Part shown: piece by piece, positions 57,171-64,000 of the stretch
Layout of the letters: each line of letters opens with the position of its first letter
How positions within the stretch are numbered: position 1 is the first letter of the stretch
NCBI GenBank assembly: GCA_029194675.1
Contig: JARFXP010000005.1
Location: forward strand, 62,001-126,000
Length of the DNA: 64,000 nucleotides
Source: Nitrospira sp.
GTDB taxonomy: Bacteria > Nitrospirota > Nitrospiria > Nitrospirales > Nitrospiraceae
Direction: 5' to 3'
The notes under the pieces: generated by a model
Databases searched by the model: none
Told to the model about the DNA's origin: nothing
What the model saw: the letters and a program-made list of their open reading frames with translations, nothing else
Position numbers and translations under genes: made by a program

Positions 57171-57595
57171 CGGACGTATGTGCGGCGTGCCAGAGAACTT
57201 GGCCGAGAGAGGACCATTTCATCACAGACCTCGGATTGTCGAAAGTCTATCTCCACGACGACCAATTCTTTCCAGGCTGGACTGTCATGGTCTTCCAGCG
57301 CCACGCCACGGAGTTATTCCAACTTGCCCCCACCGAACGCTTTCAGCTGATCGAAGAGGTCAGCCGAGTGGCCAAGACCGTAGCCGATGTCTACCAAGCG
57401 AAGAAGATGAACTACGAACTCCTGGGGAACCGACTTCCTCATATCCATTGGCATATCATTCCTCGTCTCGCGAGCGATCCGGCCCCGCTGGAACCGGTCT
57501 GGCATGTGCCGCACAGTCCCGTTTTTCTGACGGAGTCAGCGCTTGATGAAGCCATCAACCGCCTAGCGTACCCCCTTCGCAAGTCGAACCACTAG
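57167..57595 (+). CDS. HIT family hydrolase
   Basis: A 142-residue histidine-triad protein: an N-terminal cysteine pair (CAACQR), GWTVMVFQRHATELFQL, and the triad in RLPHIHWHIIPRL (about residues 97-105). This is closer to Ap4A-type or branch-2 HIT proteins than to the HinT-like protein at 23743-24087. ATG 57167 forms an ATGA overlap with the previous gene; the frame is open further upstream but inside that gene. Confidence 0.87.
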   Translation: MTDVCAACQRTWPREDHFITDLGLSKVYLHDDQFFPGWTVMVFQRHATELFQLAPTERFQLIEEVSRVAKTVADVYQAKKMNYELLGNRLPHIHWHIIPRLASDPAPLEPVWHVPHSPVFLTESALDEAINRLAYPLRKSNH

Positions 57596-57737
57596 TACAG
57601 CGACACCTCCAATAGGATCAACCGGTTTCATTCGGAAAGCAGACCCAACGGGTCGATAGAATAAGGAAGCTCCCATAGCAAGCTCCGCCCGTCTGTAGAG
57701 GAAGCCAGGGTTGTGAAAACCGTGGGGCTCCACAGAC

Positions 57738-58568
57738 TCAGTGCTTCTCGCCGAATAACTTGTGGGCAAGATAAAGGATCGCCATTATCCCGGCGCTGAG
57801 CGATCCTGTCATGAGGATTTCAAAAGGCCATAGATTGTGCGACGTGGGATCCCGGAGACCATCGACCACGATTCGCAGAACGACGAACGCCATCATTGCA
57901 GCCGGAACGGCCGCCGCAATTCTCCAAATCCCTTGCCAGCGCCCTATCCCCCAAGCCGGCAAGCACAACCCTGAGAGTCCGGTCGTGAGTACGGCCAAGA
58001 GGAATCCGTCAAAGAGGGCTATATCAGAGCTCTTGACGGGCTTCTGCATCTGCGTCCGACGGGCTTTATCCTCCACTGCTTTGACACGTGCGTTCATCTC
58101 GGCAATCCAGGCCGGCTGAGTCTGTGCATCCGGCGCCTCACTGCCTCCCACGATATCGCCGCGCCACACTGCAACAATAGGTGTGTTGGAGATACTACCG
58201 TCGCCTGCGGTGATCCTGACTTCATCCACCATGTCCCCGGGCGCATGGAAAAAGAACCAGCCAAATGTCTCCCCATTGCCTGAGTACATCTGCGAAGGGT
58301 TACTTCCGGCCTTGGCAGGTTTGCCGTGGAAGTACGGCCTAGCCCAGATATGGACAGGCTTGTCCGTCTCATACGCCAGCCTGAGATAGAAATTCTGGTT
58401 CCTGCCTAACGTGATGTGTTCGCCGGGCGGCCAAGTCTCGATGACATGCACAATCGTATCGGCTCGGACACAATCGATCGGCAAGAAGGACAACAGAAGT
58501 GCGATCAGAAATATGACAGCTGCAGAAGCATGAAGATCTCGGCAGAGAACGGTTTCTGATGTCGGCAT
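57738..58568 (-). CDS. membrane protein with an N-terminal beta-rich periplasmic domain
   Basis: This 276-residue protein has a hydrophobic N-terminus (about residues 12-36, signal peptide or anchor) and a beta-rich domain with DTIVHVIETWPPGEHITLGRN and GWFFFHAPGDMVDEVRI. A short coiled coil (MNARVKAVEDKARRTQMQK) follows, then three C-terminal membrane helices (about 185-270). The family is not recognised. ATG 58568 follows GAGGAG by about ten bases. Nothing was seen in the 142 bases between it and the convergent HIT gene. Confidence 0.6.
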   Translation of the reverse strand: MPTSETVLCRDLHASAAVIFLIALLLSFLPIDCVRADTIVHVIETWPPGEHITLGRNQNFYLRLAYETDKPVHIWARPYFHGKPAKAGSNPSQMYSGNGETFGWFFFHAPGDMVDEVRITAGDGSISNTPIVAVWRGDIVGGSEAPDAQTQPAWIAEMNARVKAVEDKARRTQMQKPVKSSDIALFDGFLLAVLTTGLSGLCLPAWGIGRWQGIWRIAAAVPAAMMAFVVLRIVVDGLRDPTSHNLWPFEILMTGSLSAGIMAILYLAHKLFGEKH

Positions 58569-58772
58569 CGCATAGATACTCCTCAAAGGATTGGATAAGG
58601 AACAGGACACGTTGCCCACAACAGAACTCTAGCAGCGGCAGGCGCGCTGACAAGAAATACTTGGAAGGCTTCGAGAAGTCACCGGACCGATGCGCGATAA
58701 TTCAGAATCGACATGAGCACAGGCCGTTTGGATGAATGCGGAGCCTTGATTATTTGAGCAGCATGGGATGGA

Positions 58773-59180
58773 CTACAGAGACATGCACGTATGAGCTTTG
58801 ATGCGGAGCACGGCTTTCTGCTGGAAGCGTGTTTTGTAGGTCACGATAATGTCCTGAACGGCCTTGTTCGGTGCGACATCGTCCGGATGGACAAGACTCA
58901 GCACGTATGAGGGCTCGCGGATCACTTCACCGGAAGCTGACCGCCATTGGCCGGAGGCCTGCCAGGCCGAGAGTCCTTCAGGGAAACGCGGGGTGACTAT
59001 CTCGCCAAGGAATTGCGTCCAGTCTTCCGGCGTGACATGGCCGGATGGTGTTGCTGTTCCGAAATACAACAGATCCTGCACTGCAAACCGCCCATCGCCG
59101 CTGCATGGCGCGACGTTCATCGTCCCACAGCCCACGAGCGAGGCAAAGAGCAACAGAACACCCAATGGATTCCATAGCAT
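58773..59180 (-). CDS. DUF3574 lipoprotein
   Basis: A 135-residue protein with a lipobox (FASLVGCGT, Cys at about 18) and the DUF3574 pattern: LLYFGTATPSGHVTPEDWTQ, FLGEIVTPRFPEGLSAWQA, SGQWRSASGEVIREPSYVLS. The function is unknown. It follows the sulfatase-like gene by 11 bases and is probably last in that series. Confidence 0.8.
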   Translation of the reverse strand: MLWNPLGVLLLFASLVGCGTMNVAPCSGDGRFAVQDLLYFGTATPSGHVTPEDWTQFLGEIVTPRFPEGLSAWQASGQWRSASGEVIREPSYVLSLVHPDDVAPNKAVQDIIVTYKTRFQQKAVLRIKAHTCMSL

Positions 59181-59191
59181 GCTGCGATAGA

Positions 59192-60919
59192 CTACCGATC
59201 CTTTTCAGAAAACGGATATTCCTGAACAGCGGCGTGGTTTCCCGGTACATTCATAGGACGCCAGGGCATATCCACGAGCAGCAGTTGTTTTCGGCGCCCG
59301 TCATATAGATACGCAAACGGTTCTCCCCGTGAGACTGAAAGCGGAGGGGCCTTACCGAAGGCGTTGCCGAGCATTTGAACGAAAAGGTCATTGATGGCGT
59401 GTAGTGAGGGATCGTACCCGCCCGGCTCCCCAGGGAGCTTGACGGCAAACAGCGTCGACAGCTCATCCCCATAATCGTCCGGCGTCAATTGACTCTGCTC
59501 ATCTGATCTCGGAAGTCGGAGTCCCAAGCGTGCACCATGGTCTCCGTGAACAATGATGATCGAATCACTGAATACCCCAGACGACTGCATCGTCCGGAAT
59601 AGTTCATCCAACCTCACATAGAGACACTCCACCTGCCTCAAATATTGGTCGAAGCGAACCCTTCTGCCTTCAGTTGTACGCAACTCCAGAGGAGTCTCAT
59701 CCAAGTTATCCATCGATTCCGAAATCGCCCGCGGCGAGCAATCCTCCCGATAGACGTAGGGAAAATGCGGGAGCAAGAGATGCGCAAAAAGCATGTGGCC
59801 AGGAGTGAGTTGCTGAATGCTCGCCGATAACGCGTCCATCGCCACCATCGCATTCACCGAAAATGGGTAGAAAGTTCGCTTTGCCCAGAGCGATTCACGA
59901 TTAACGACCGGACCAGCCACACCACGCGAGAGCAAAAACGGACGTACCCACTTGTTGTAAAGATTCAGGATACCCTGATATCGCGTGTAACTAGCCACGA
60001 ATGTAGTTAGAACCGTCGCCGTCTTCGTAAGTGTCGGGAAGTCCAGCTTTGCCACATTGCTCCAGGAATTCCATCGATATTCAGTGCAGGACTGTGGCCG
60101 TGTATCCCGGCTCAAGCAAAAATCCAGATAACCACCGTGCATCACATGGATCCGATACCCCACACTGTTCAGGAATTGGAAATAGCGGTTCTGCTGCAGA
60201 ACATACGGCGGGTCCTCATTCGTTATATATACCCAGTTGACGCTTTCCGTTGAGAAGTTCACCAGATTGGGAATCGCGTCAAGTGTTTCGGAGTAATGAC
60301 TGTATGCCCCCCCGTACAGCTCAAATCCATAACGCTGATAGAATTGCTTGATCTTGCGCTTCAGCGCCCTGGCGTAGTCGGTATCGTCGGGGATTGCTTC
60401 GATCCCAAGATGTTCATCCAGGATAAGATGGATGAGCCGAGGTGGCCCCTCTGTCATCGTATCCATGTGAGGCACTGGCACGGCGAGGCCGGACTCGTTC
60501 TTAACCCCTTTGACCAGGAACGTCGAAATCACAAACACGCAGAGAAACGCCGTGACTGCCAAGGTCATGGTCTTTTCGAAACGCCGTATCAGAGCCACGA
60601 GTATTCCGAAAATGACAAGATGCGTAATGGTGCGACCCTGTGCAACCCACTCAAATAGATAGTCGGCAGCAACTGCGAGAAGGCCACTCACGCTCATTGC
60701 GTAGATCCACCTTCCACCGGCCCAACGGAGCAACCCGATCACGGTTGACACGCAGAACAGGCCCGCAAGGATGAGTAAGATCTCGGGACTCATCAGGGGA
60801 TAGTCGCGTTTCGTCAGGTAGGCCGTAAAGGGGGTTAGCAACGCGAGGAATGGGACGGTGATCGCCAGGTGAACCCTATGGTCCAACCAGACTGTTTCCG
60901 AGGACTGCTCCGGCTTCAC
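59192..60919 (-). CDS. membrane-bound sulfatase-like (alkaline phosphatase superfamily) enzyme
   Basis: A 575-residue protein with about five membrane helices in the first 150 residues and a periplasmic sulfatase-type domain. It has LIHLILDEHLGIEAI with the first metal-binding acidic residue (about 180) and HGDHGARLGLRLP with the C-terminal metal-binding Asp-His (about 475). The usual sulfatase CxPxR or a threonine nucleophile is not clear. Members move phospho-groups onto lipids and glycans, so this may modify an envelope polymer. It is coupled to the methyltransferase by an ATGA overlap. Confidence 0.75.
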   Translation of the reverse strand: MKPEQSSETVWLDHRVHLAITVPFLALLTPFTAYLTKRDYPLMSPEILLILAGLFCVSTVIGLLRWAGGRWIYAMSVSGLLAVAADYLFEWVAQGRTITHLVIFGILVALIRRFEKTMTLAVTAFLCVFVISTFLVKGVKNESGLAVPVPHMDTMTEGPPRLIHLILDEHLGIEAIPDDTDYARALKRKIKQFYQRYGFELYGGAYSHYSETLDAIPNLVNFSTESVNWVYITNEDPPYVLQQNRYFQFLNSVGYRIHVMHGGYLDFCLSRDTRPQSCTEYRWNSWSNVAKLDFPTLTKTATVLTTFVASYTRYQGILNLYNKWVRPFLLSRGVAGPVVNRESLWAKRTFYPFSVNAMVAMDALSASIQQLTPGHMLFAHLLLPHFPYVYREDCSPRAISESMDNLDETPLELRTTEGRRVRFDQYLRQVECLYVRLDELFRTMQSSGVFSDSIIIVHGDHGARLGLRLPRSDEQSQLTPDDYGDELSTLFAVKLPGEPGGYDPSLHAINDLFVQMLGNAFGKAPPLSVSRGEPFAYLYDGRRKQLLLVDMPWRPMNVPGNHAAVQEYPFSEKDR

Positions 60920-62385
60920 GGGGGATGCTCTCGGCGGATCCCCTCATATCCGTGCCGGATGTAACTCACGAGGGTGCGCCCCTGTTGCCCGACTTTCAGA
61001 ACACGGTCGATCCGTGCCTTCTGGGCGATGCGGTCGGTGAAAAAGCCCCACGTATAGTCTTCAAAAATATCGGCCCGAAGCGCCAAAAGTTTCTGCACCA
61101 TAGGATCTGTCTTTGGGACGAACTCGATGACCCCACAAGGAGCAAGATCCACCAGCCAATCCAAGAGCTCTCCAAAAGGAATGTTCCGTGAAATAGCCAG
61201 GTGATGCACTACCGCGAGGGCCACGAGGGCATCGGCCGATCGACGAGCACCAAGCCCTTCCCGTTCGATTCCCATCCACCCTTGGTCTGGGCTCACATTG
61301 GCCATGTCCATCACAATTGATTGGATAGGCAGCTGATCTTTACGTGCCTCTGCGTAGCACCGGTCGAGCGCACCTTGGTCGAAATCAAACCCGACTACGT
61401 ACTCGGCGCCGCCTTCTAAGGCGGCCTTGGAAAAGACCCCGGCATTACAGCCAAAATCCCACAACTGCCGAGGGCGATGCTGCGCGGCAAAGTCCCGCAC
61501 GAAGGCCGCTTTTTCACCCAATTCGCCGGCCTGGTACGAGTTCTCCTTGGCATAGTCTTGCCAAGTCGACTTGCTGATCTGAAGAGGCTCAATGCCGCTG
61601 ATCCAATGACGCAGGCCGGTGAGCAGCTTTCGATAGGCCTGCATGGGGATAGTCCCCTCTCTCACGGTAGTTTTGTTGAGACCCTGTCCCTGTAGAGTGG
61701 ACACGGTCGATCGTTGCAGCCAAGACTGGAGGACGATATGCGTTAACAAATCCTTCTTGAGGTAGTGCCGCCAAGTTAGTAACCGACTCAATTCAATGAC
61801 TGAAATCCCTTCCAGACTCCCTCGGTACCATGCATTGTGGGAAATGCCGAATAAGGACCTCAACAAGAGAGGGCTCAGAAACTGCTCGCAAAACTGTCGA
61901 TGCCCCGCCCACATCTCGCCCTGTTCATATCGTCGAAATGAGAGATGGTCAATAAATGTGGGAGTGGCGCCTATGAACTGGATATTGTACGCAGAGGCAT
62001 CAGACAGCGTCACATTGTAGTCAAGCGAAGTCAGCTGAATATCCAGATGCAAAAGAGCCGCAGCTTTGAGAGCAGGGAACGACCATTCGTAAGGGAACGA
62101 TACAAACGTGATCTTCGGCACTTCAAGTACATAGGACACAGATTCGTCCATGCCGTCAGATGCAGAGGAGAGAGGTCCGTCAATGAGTTCGAAGGGCAAG
62201 AGACGTCCTTCTCGTATGAGCAACTCGAAGAGACCGGACCGGCGCACGAAGTCGAATTGCTCTTTTCCCGCATTGGTGACAGTCCGAAAAATGCGGTCAC
62301 CCTGACGATAGACGTGGCCGCTCGGATCCCGAAAAGATCCACCTACCCTGGTAGGTCGATCGTAGACCATCGCCGACTTATTCAT
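60916..62385 (-). CDS. class I SAM-dependent methyltransferase
   Basis: This 489-residue protein has an N-terminal region of about 300 residues (GSFRDPSGHVYRQGDRIFR, then SLDYNVTLSDASAYNIQF) resembling NoeA-like proteins. A C-terminal Rossmann methyltransferase domain follows: LWDFGCNAGVFSKAALEGGA (about 320), VGFDFDQGALDRCY and MDMANVS. The target may be a cell-surface glycan, as the neighbours suggest; that is inference. ATG 62385 lies inside the end of the small upstream gene (eight-base overlap); the frame to 62541 was not used. Confidence 0.8.
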   Translation of the reverse strand: MNKSAMVYDRPTRVGGSFRDPSGHVYRQGDRIFRTVTNAGKEQFDFVRRSGLFELLIREGRLLPFELIDGPLSSASDGMDESVSYVLEVPKITFVSFPYEWSFPALKAAALLHLDIQLTSLDYNVTLSDASAYNIQFIGATPTFIDHLSFRRYEQGEMWAGHRQFCEQFLSPLLLRSLFGISHNAWYRGSLEGISVIELSRLLTWRHYLKKDLLTHIVLQSWLQRSTVSTLQGQGLNKTTVREGTIPMQAYRKLLTGLRHWISGIEPLQISKSTWQDYAKENSYQAGELGEKAAFVRDFAAQHRPRQLWDFGCNAGVFSKAALEGGAEYVVGFDFDQGALDRCYAEARKDQLPIQSIVMDMANVSPDQGWMGIEREGLGARRSADALVALAVVHHLAISRNIPFGELLDWLVDLAPCGVIEFVPKTDPMVQKLLALRADIFEDYTWGFFTDRIAQKARIDRVLKVGQQGRTLVSYIRHGYEGIRREHPP

Positions 62386-62611
62386 GACGATTCGTGCTTT
62401 CCACTCGACCGAACAAGGATTGGTACTTCGTTTTGACGCGATCCCAGTACAACCTGACGACAACCCCGATGCCTGCGATGCCTCCCAGAATGAGCTGGAG
62501 CAATGCGCTTCCGCTTCCGGGATCAATATACGCATGAGCATCAGAGACGAAAATGCTGCTGAGAAGAATGAACAGGCTACCAGACGCTCGAACGGTCGAC
62601 CATTTCGGCAT
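62378..62611 (-). CDS. small membrane protein with YIDPGSGS motif
   Basis: A 77-residue protein: signal-like hydrophobic start (residues 10-25, ending in DAHA), YIDPGSGSALLQLILGGIAG, and a second membrane helix running into a basic tail (RLYWDRVKTKYQSLFG). Small proteins with YIDPGxGS next to sulfatase-like and methyltransferase genes are a recurring arrangement as far as I recall; the function is unknown. ATG 62611 has GTTAGGAG seven bases upstream. Confidence 0.7.
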   Translation of the reverse strand: MPKWSTVRASGSLFILLSSIFVSDAHAYIDPGSGSALLQLILGGIAGIGVVVRLYWDRVKTKYQSLFGRVESTNRHE

Positions 62612-63207
62612 GATGTGTCTCCTAACTTGATTAAAGGGTGAACCTTGTCCAGCCATTCGGATGGGCTTGCTTAGTCAGAGAAGAAAATAACCTGGACCAA
62701 TAGGTTCCTTGCCTGCACACGCCCATTTCCTTGCAAGAGAGGACAACCGTCGAGCACTCTGGGTAGGACCTCTCAGAGAGGGACCGACCCACATCAAAAA
62801 GAAAAAGGAAGACCGCTTTGGATAGCACCCGACATCGTCAAGTATGAATCTTATATGAATCCTACTAGTGAGAGGGAAACATGCTACGCACTTCGGGTAC
62901 CACGATGCAAGTCCAAAGTCTCACTCCGTAATTTTAAGCCGCCTGGCCGATAGATCTACACAGCCGCATCCTCAGCAGAGAAAAAGATGTATCAAAATGG
63001 ATATCACGCTGGCGGAAGCGAATCATCGGCTTGGAAAACGACTAATCACAGATGGCGGTCGTTGTTGAACCCCGCTCCTCACTCGACTGCAGATCTATTT
63101 CTCCTCTTGCCACACTACTTGCCCATTCCCGGCTCGATTTGGCGAGGGCTTGTCATCCAAGTTTTATTCTGTGACACCCGATGAACGATCTACAGAGCCT
63201 CATCTTC
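62612..63207. other. intergenic region with a possible sigma54 site
   Basis: No gene was recognised in these ~600 bases. On the minus strand TGGTAC-CCGAA-GTGCG at 62902-62887 resembles a sigma54 -24/-12 element (TGGCAC-N5-TTGCA), about 275 bases upstream of the small membrane protein gene. A short direct repeat TATGAATC occurs at 62842 and 62852. Both are weak signals. Confidence 0.35.
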
Positions 63208-64000
63208 CTACCTCAATGCGAAACGACCTGAATCTCGTTCCGCCGATGTTCCCCCCTCCGCTCGTTCCAGTTCTCGCCGCGTTCGAGCATTCGTGAAGAT
63301 GTTGCGTAGCGCTTCACGATGCGATTGCCACTGCTTCTGCGCCACAGCGTCCATCCGTCGGTCGACCCGGTCGGACCACCACCATACCAGCCCACCGAGA
63401 CAGGCGTAGATGCCGCCGATCACGACATTGGGATAGGGACACCATTGAGCGATGGTCTCCGCAACCTGTGGAAACGGCGGCAAGGCATACCACCAACCGA
63501 TGGCGGGAATCGAGGCCGCAACAAAGACGTAATATGACATCTTTCCGCTTTTGATGGTTCCGGTCATGCGTTCCAGTAATGACTCATTTCTTGCCGATTC
63601 TCTCCCTGCCTCTTGAACACGCGCAATCTCGCGCTCAATCGCCCATAGAGTCTGGTCCGAAGGCCACGACTGCTCGTCATGTGTGCGGACCACTTCACAC
63701 TGATGGGGAAGATTGAGAGGAGCATAGCATCCCGTGCCGTTGGCAATCCGTTCAAGCAAGCTCACGTGAATCTTCGGCAAACCCATATGATGATCGCGAC
63801 AGAGTTTCACGATGTCGCGCGGCTCCCAGCGATAGTACGCGCCTAATCCGGCACGGGCATCATAGAGCTCGTCGTGCACATCTTGGTGTGTGTGGACATA
63901 TTCTCGGTCCGCCTTGATAAAACGTAGCCCGCAGCGCTCAGCCTCGGCCATCATCCAGTCCAAGGCCACCAAAGACATGCCGTGCTTCACGTAGCCGCCT
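63208..64000 (-). CDS. DUF2235 (Tle1-like) hydrolase, C-terminal part, cut by window
   Basis: About 264 residues are visible; the 5' end lies beyond base 64000, as the frame is open to the window edge (GGYVKHGM). The start SLVALDWMMAEAERCGLRF is the conserved C-terminal block of the DUF2235 alpha/beta hydrolase domain, the fold of the type VI phospholipase effector Tle1. After it come two or three hydrophobic segments (YYVFVAASIPAIGWWYALP and VVIGGIYACLGGLVWWW) and a basic tail, so this member is membrane-bound. Nothing in view ties it to a type VI system. Confidence 0.7.
   Translation of the reverse strand, partial: GGYVKHGMSLVALDWMMAEAERCGLRFIKADREYVHTHQDVHDELYDARAGLGAYYRWEPRDIVKLCRDHHMGLPKIHVSLLERIANGTGCYAPLNLPHQCEVVRTHDEQSWPSDQTLWAIEREIARVQEAGRESARNESLLERMTGTIKSGKMSYYVFVAASIPAIGWWYALPPFPQVAETIAQWCPYPNVVIGGIYACLGGLVWWWSDRVDRRMDAVAQKQWQSHREALRNIFTNARTRRELERAEGGTSAERDSGRFALR

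Overview
The window is a bacterial chromosome segment, moderately GC-rich and densely packed. It most likely comes from the genus Nitrospira or a close relative (phylum Nitrospirota). Three things point there: a proteasome operon whose small modifier ends in Arg-Thr-Gly-Glu (the UBact type of Pup-like tag), a five-gene 2-oxoacid:ferredoxin oxidoreductase cluster of the kind used in the reductive TCA cycle, and a housekeeping set with long minus-strand operons joined by ATGA overlaps. This is inference from gene content; no phylogeny was run.

Layout. 1-4658 (minus): queA (cut by the window edge), a SpoIID-like protein, a DUF2905 membrane protein, asd and an NHL-repeat protein. 4705-13435 (minus): branched-chain amino acid and phospholipid genes, leuA-cupin-leuB with a T-box leader before leuA, pssA-psd, ilvC, ilvN and ilvB. 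Two copies of a ~120-bp palindromic repeat bracket the leu genes. 13660-14130: the RNase P RNA gene with its own promoter and U-tract. 14181-19692: an M48 lipoprotein peptidase, a short RNase HIII, an intact and a decayed SGNH hydrolase, and a zinc-ribbon coiled-coil protein. 19747-23728: tRNA-Ile(CAT), rpoD and dnaG.

23743-32453 holds most of a histidine pathway on the minus strand (hisG-D-B, then hisH-lipoprotein-hisA-hisF-hisIE-HIT). It is split by a ~2.1-kb insertion with a MntA/HepT toxin-antitoxin pair and a DUF4238 gene broken by an amber codon. murA, prmC, prfA, rpmE and rho continue the minus-strand series to 37362. rho has a good sigma70 promoter and a long leader.

37846-44534 (plus): DUF2203, YciI and TPR proteins, then the oxidoreductase genes (epsilon-like, alpha, beta, gamma, delta subunits) ending at a strong terminator, then a small acidic protein and tRNA-Asn. 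45358-47121: a class II aldolase-type protein and a YheT-type hydrolase. 47166-53896 (minus): the proteasome operon in transcription order ARC/Mpa ATPase, Dop, UBact, PrcB, PrcA, PafA. Together these encode tag, ligase, depupylase, unfoldase and 20S protease. HtrA, YjbQ and HD-domain genes lie just upstream on the same strand. 56535-64000: small secreted or membrane proteins, a second HIT protein, a DUF3574 lipoprotein, a membrane sulfatase-like enzyme with a methyltransferase and a small membrane protein, and the 3' part of a DUF2235 gene.

Intergenic DNA carries at least three families of inverted repeats: the 120-bp palindrome, an AGTGCTGAGT family and a TTTCACGTCTCACG family. Several sit inside operons, directly against start codons that lack a Shine-Dalgarno sequence. 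No CRISPR array, transposase, integrase or rRNA gene was seen.
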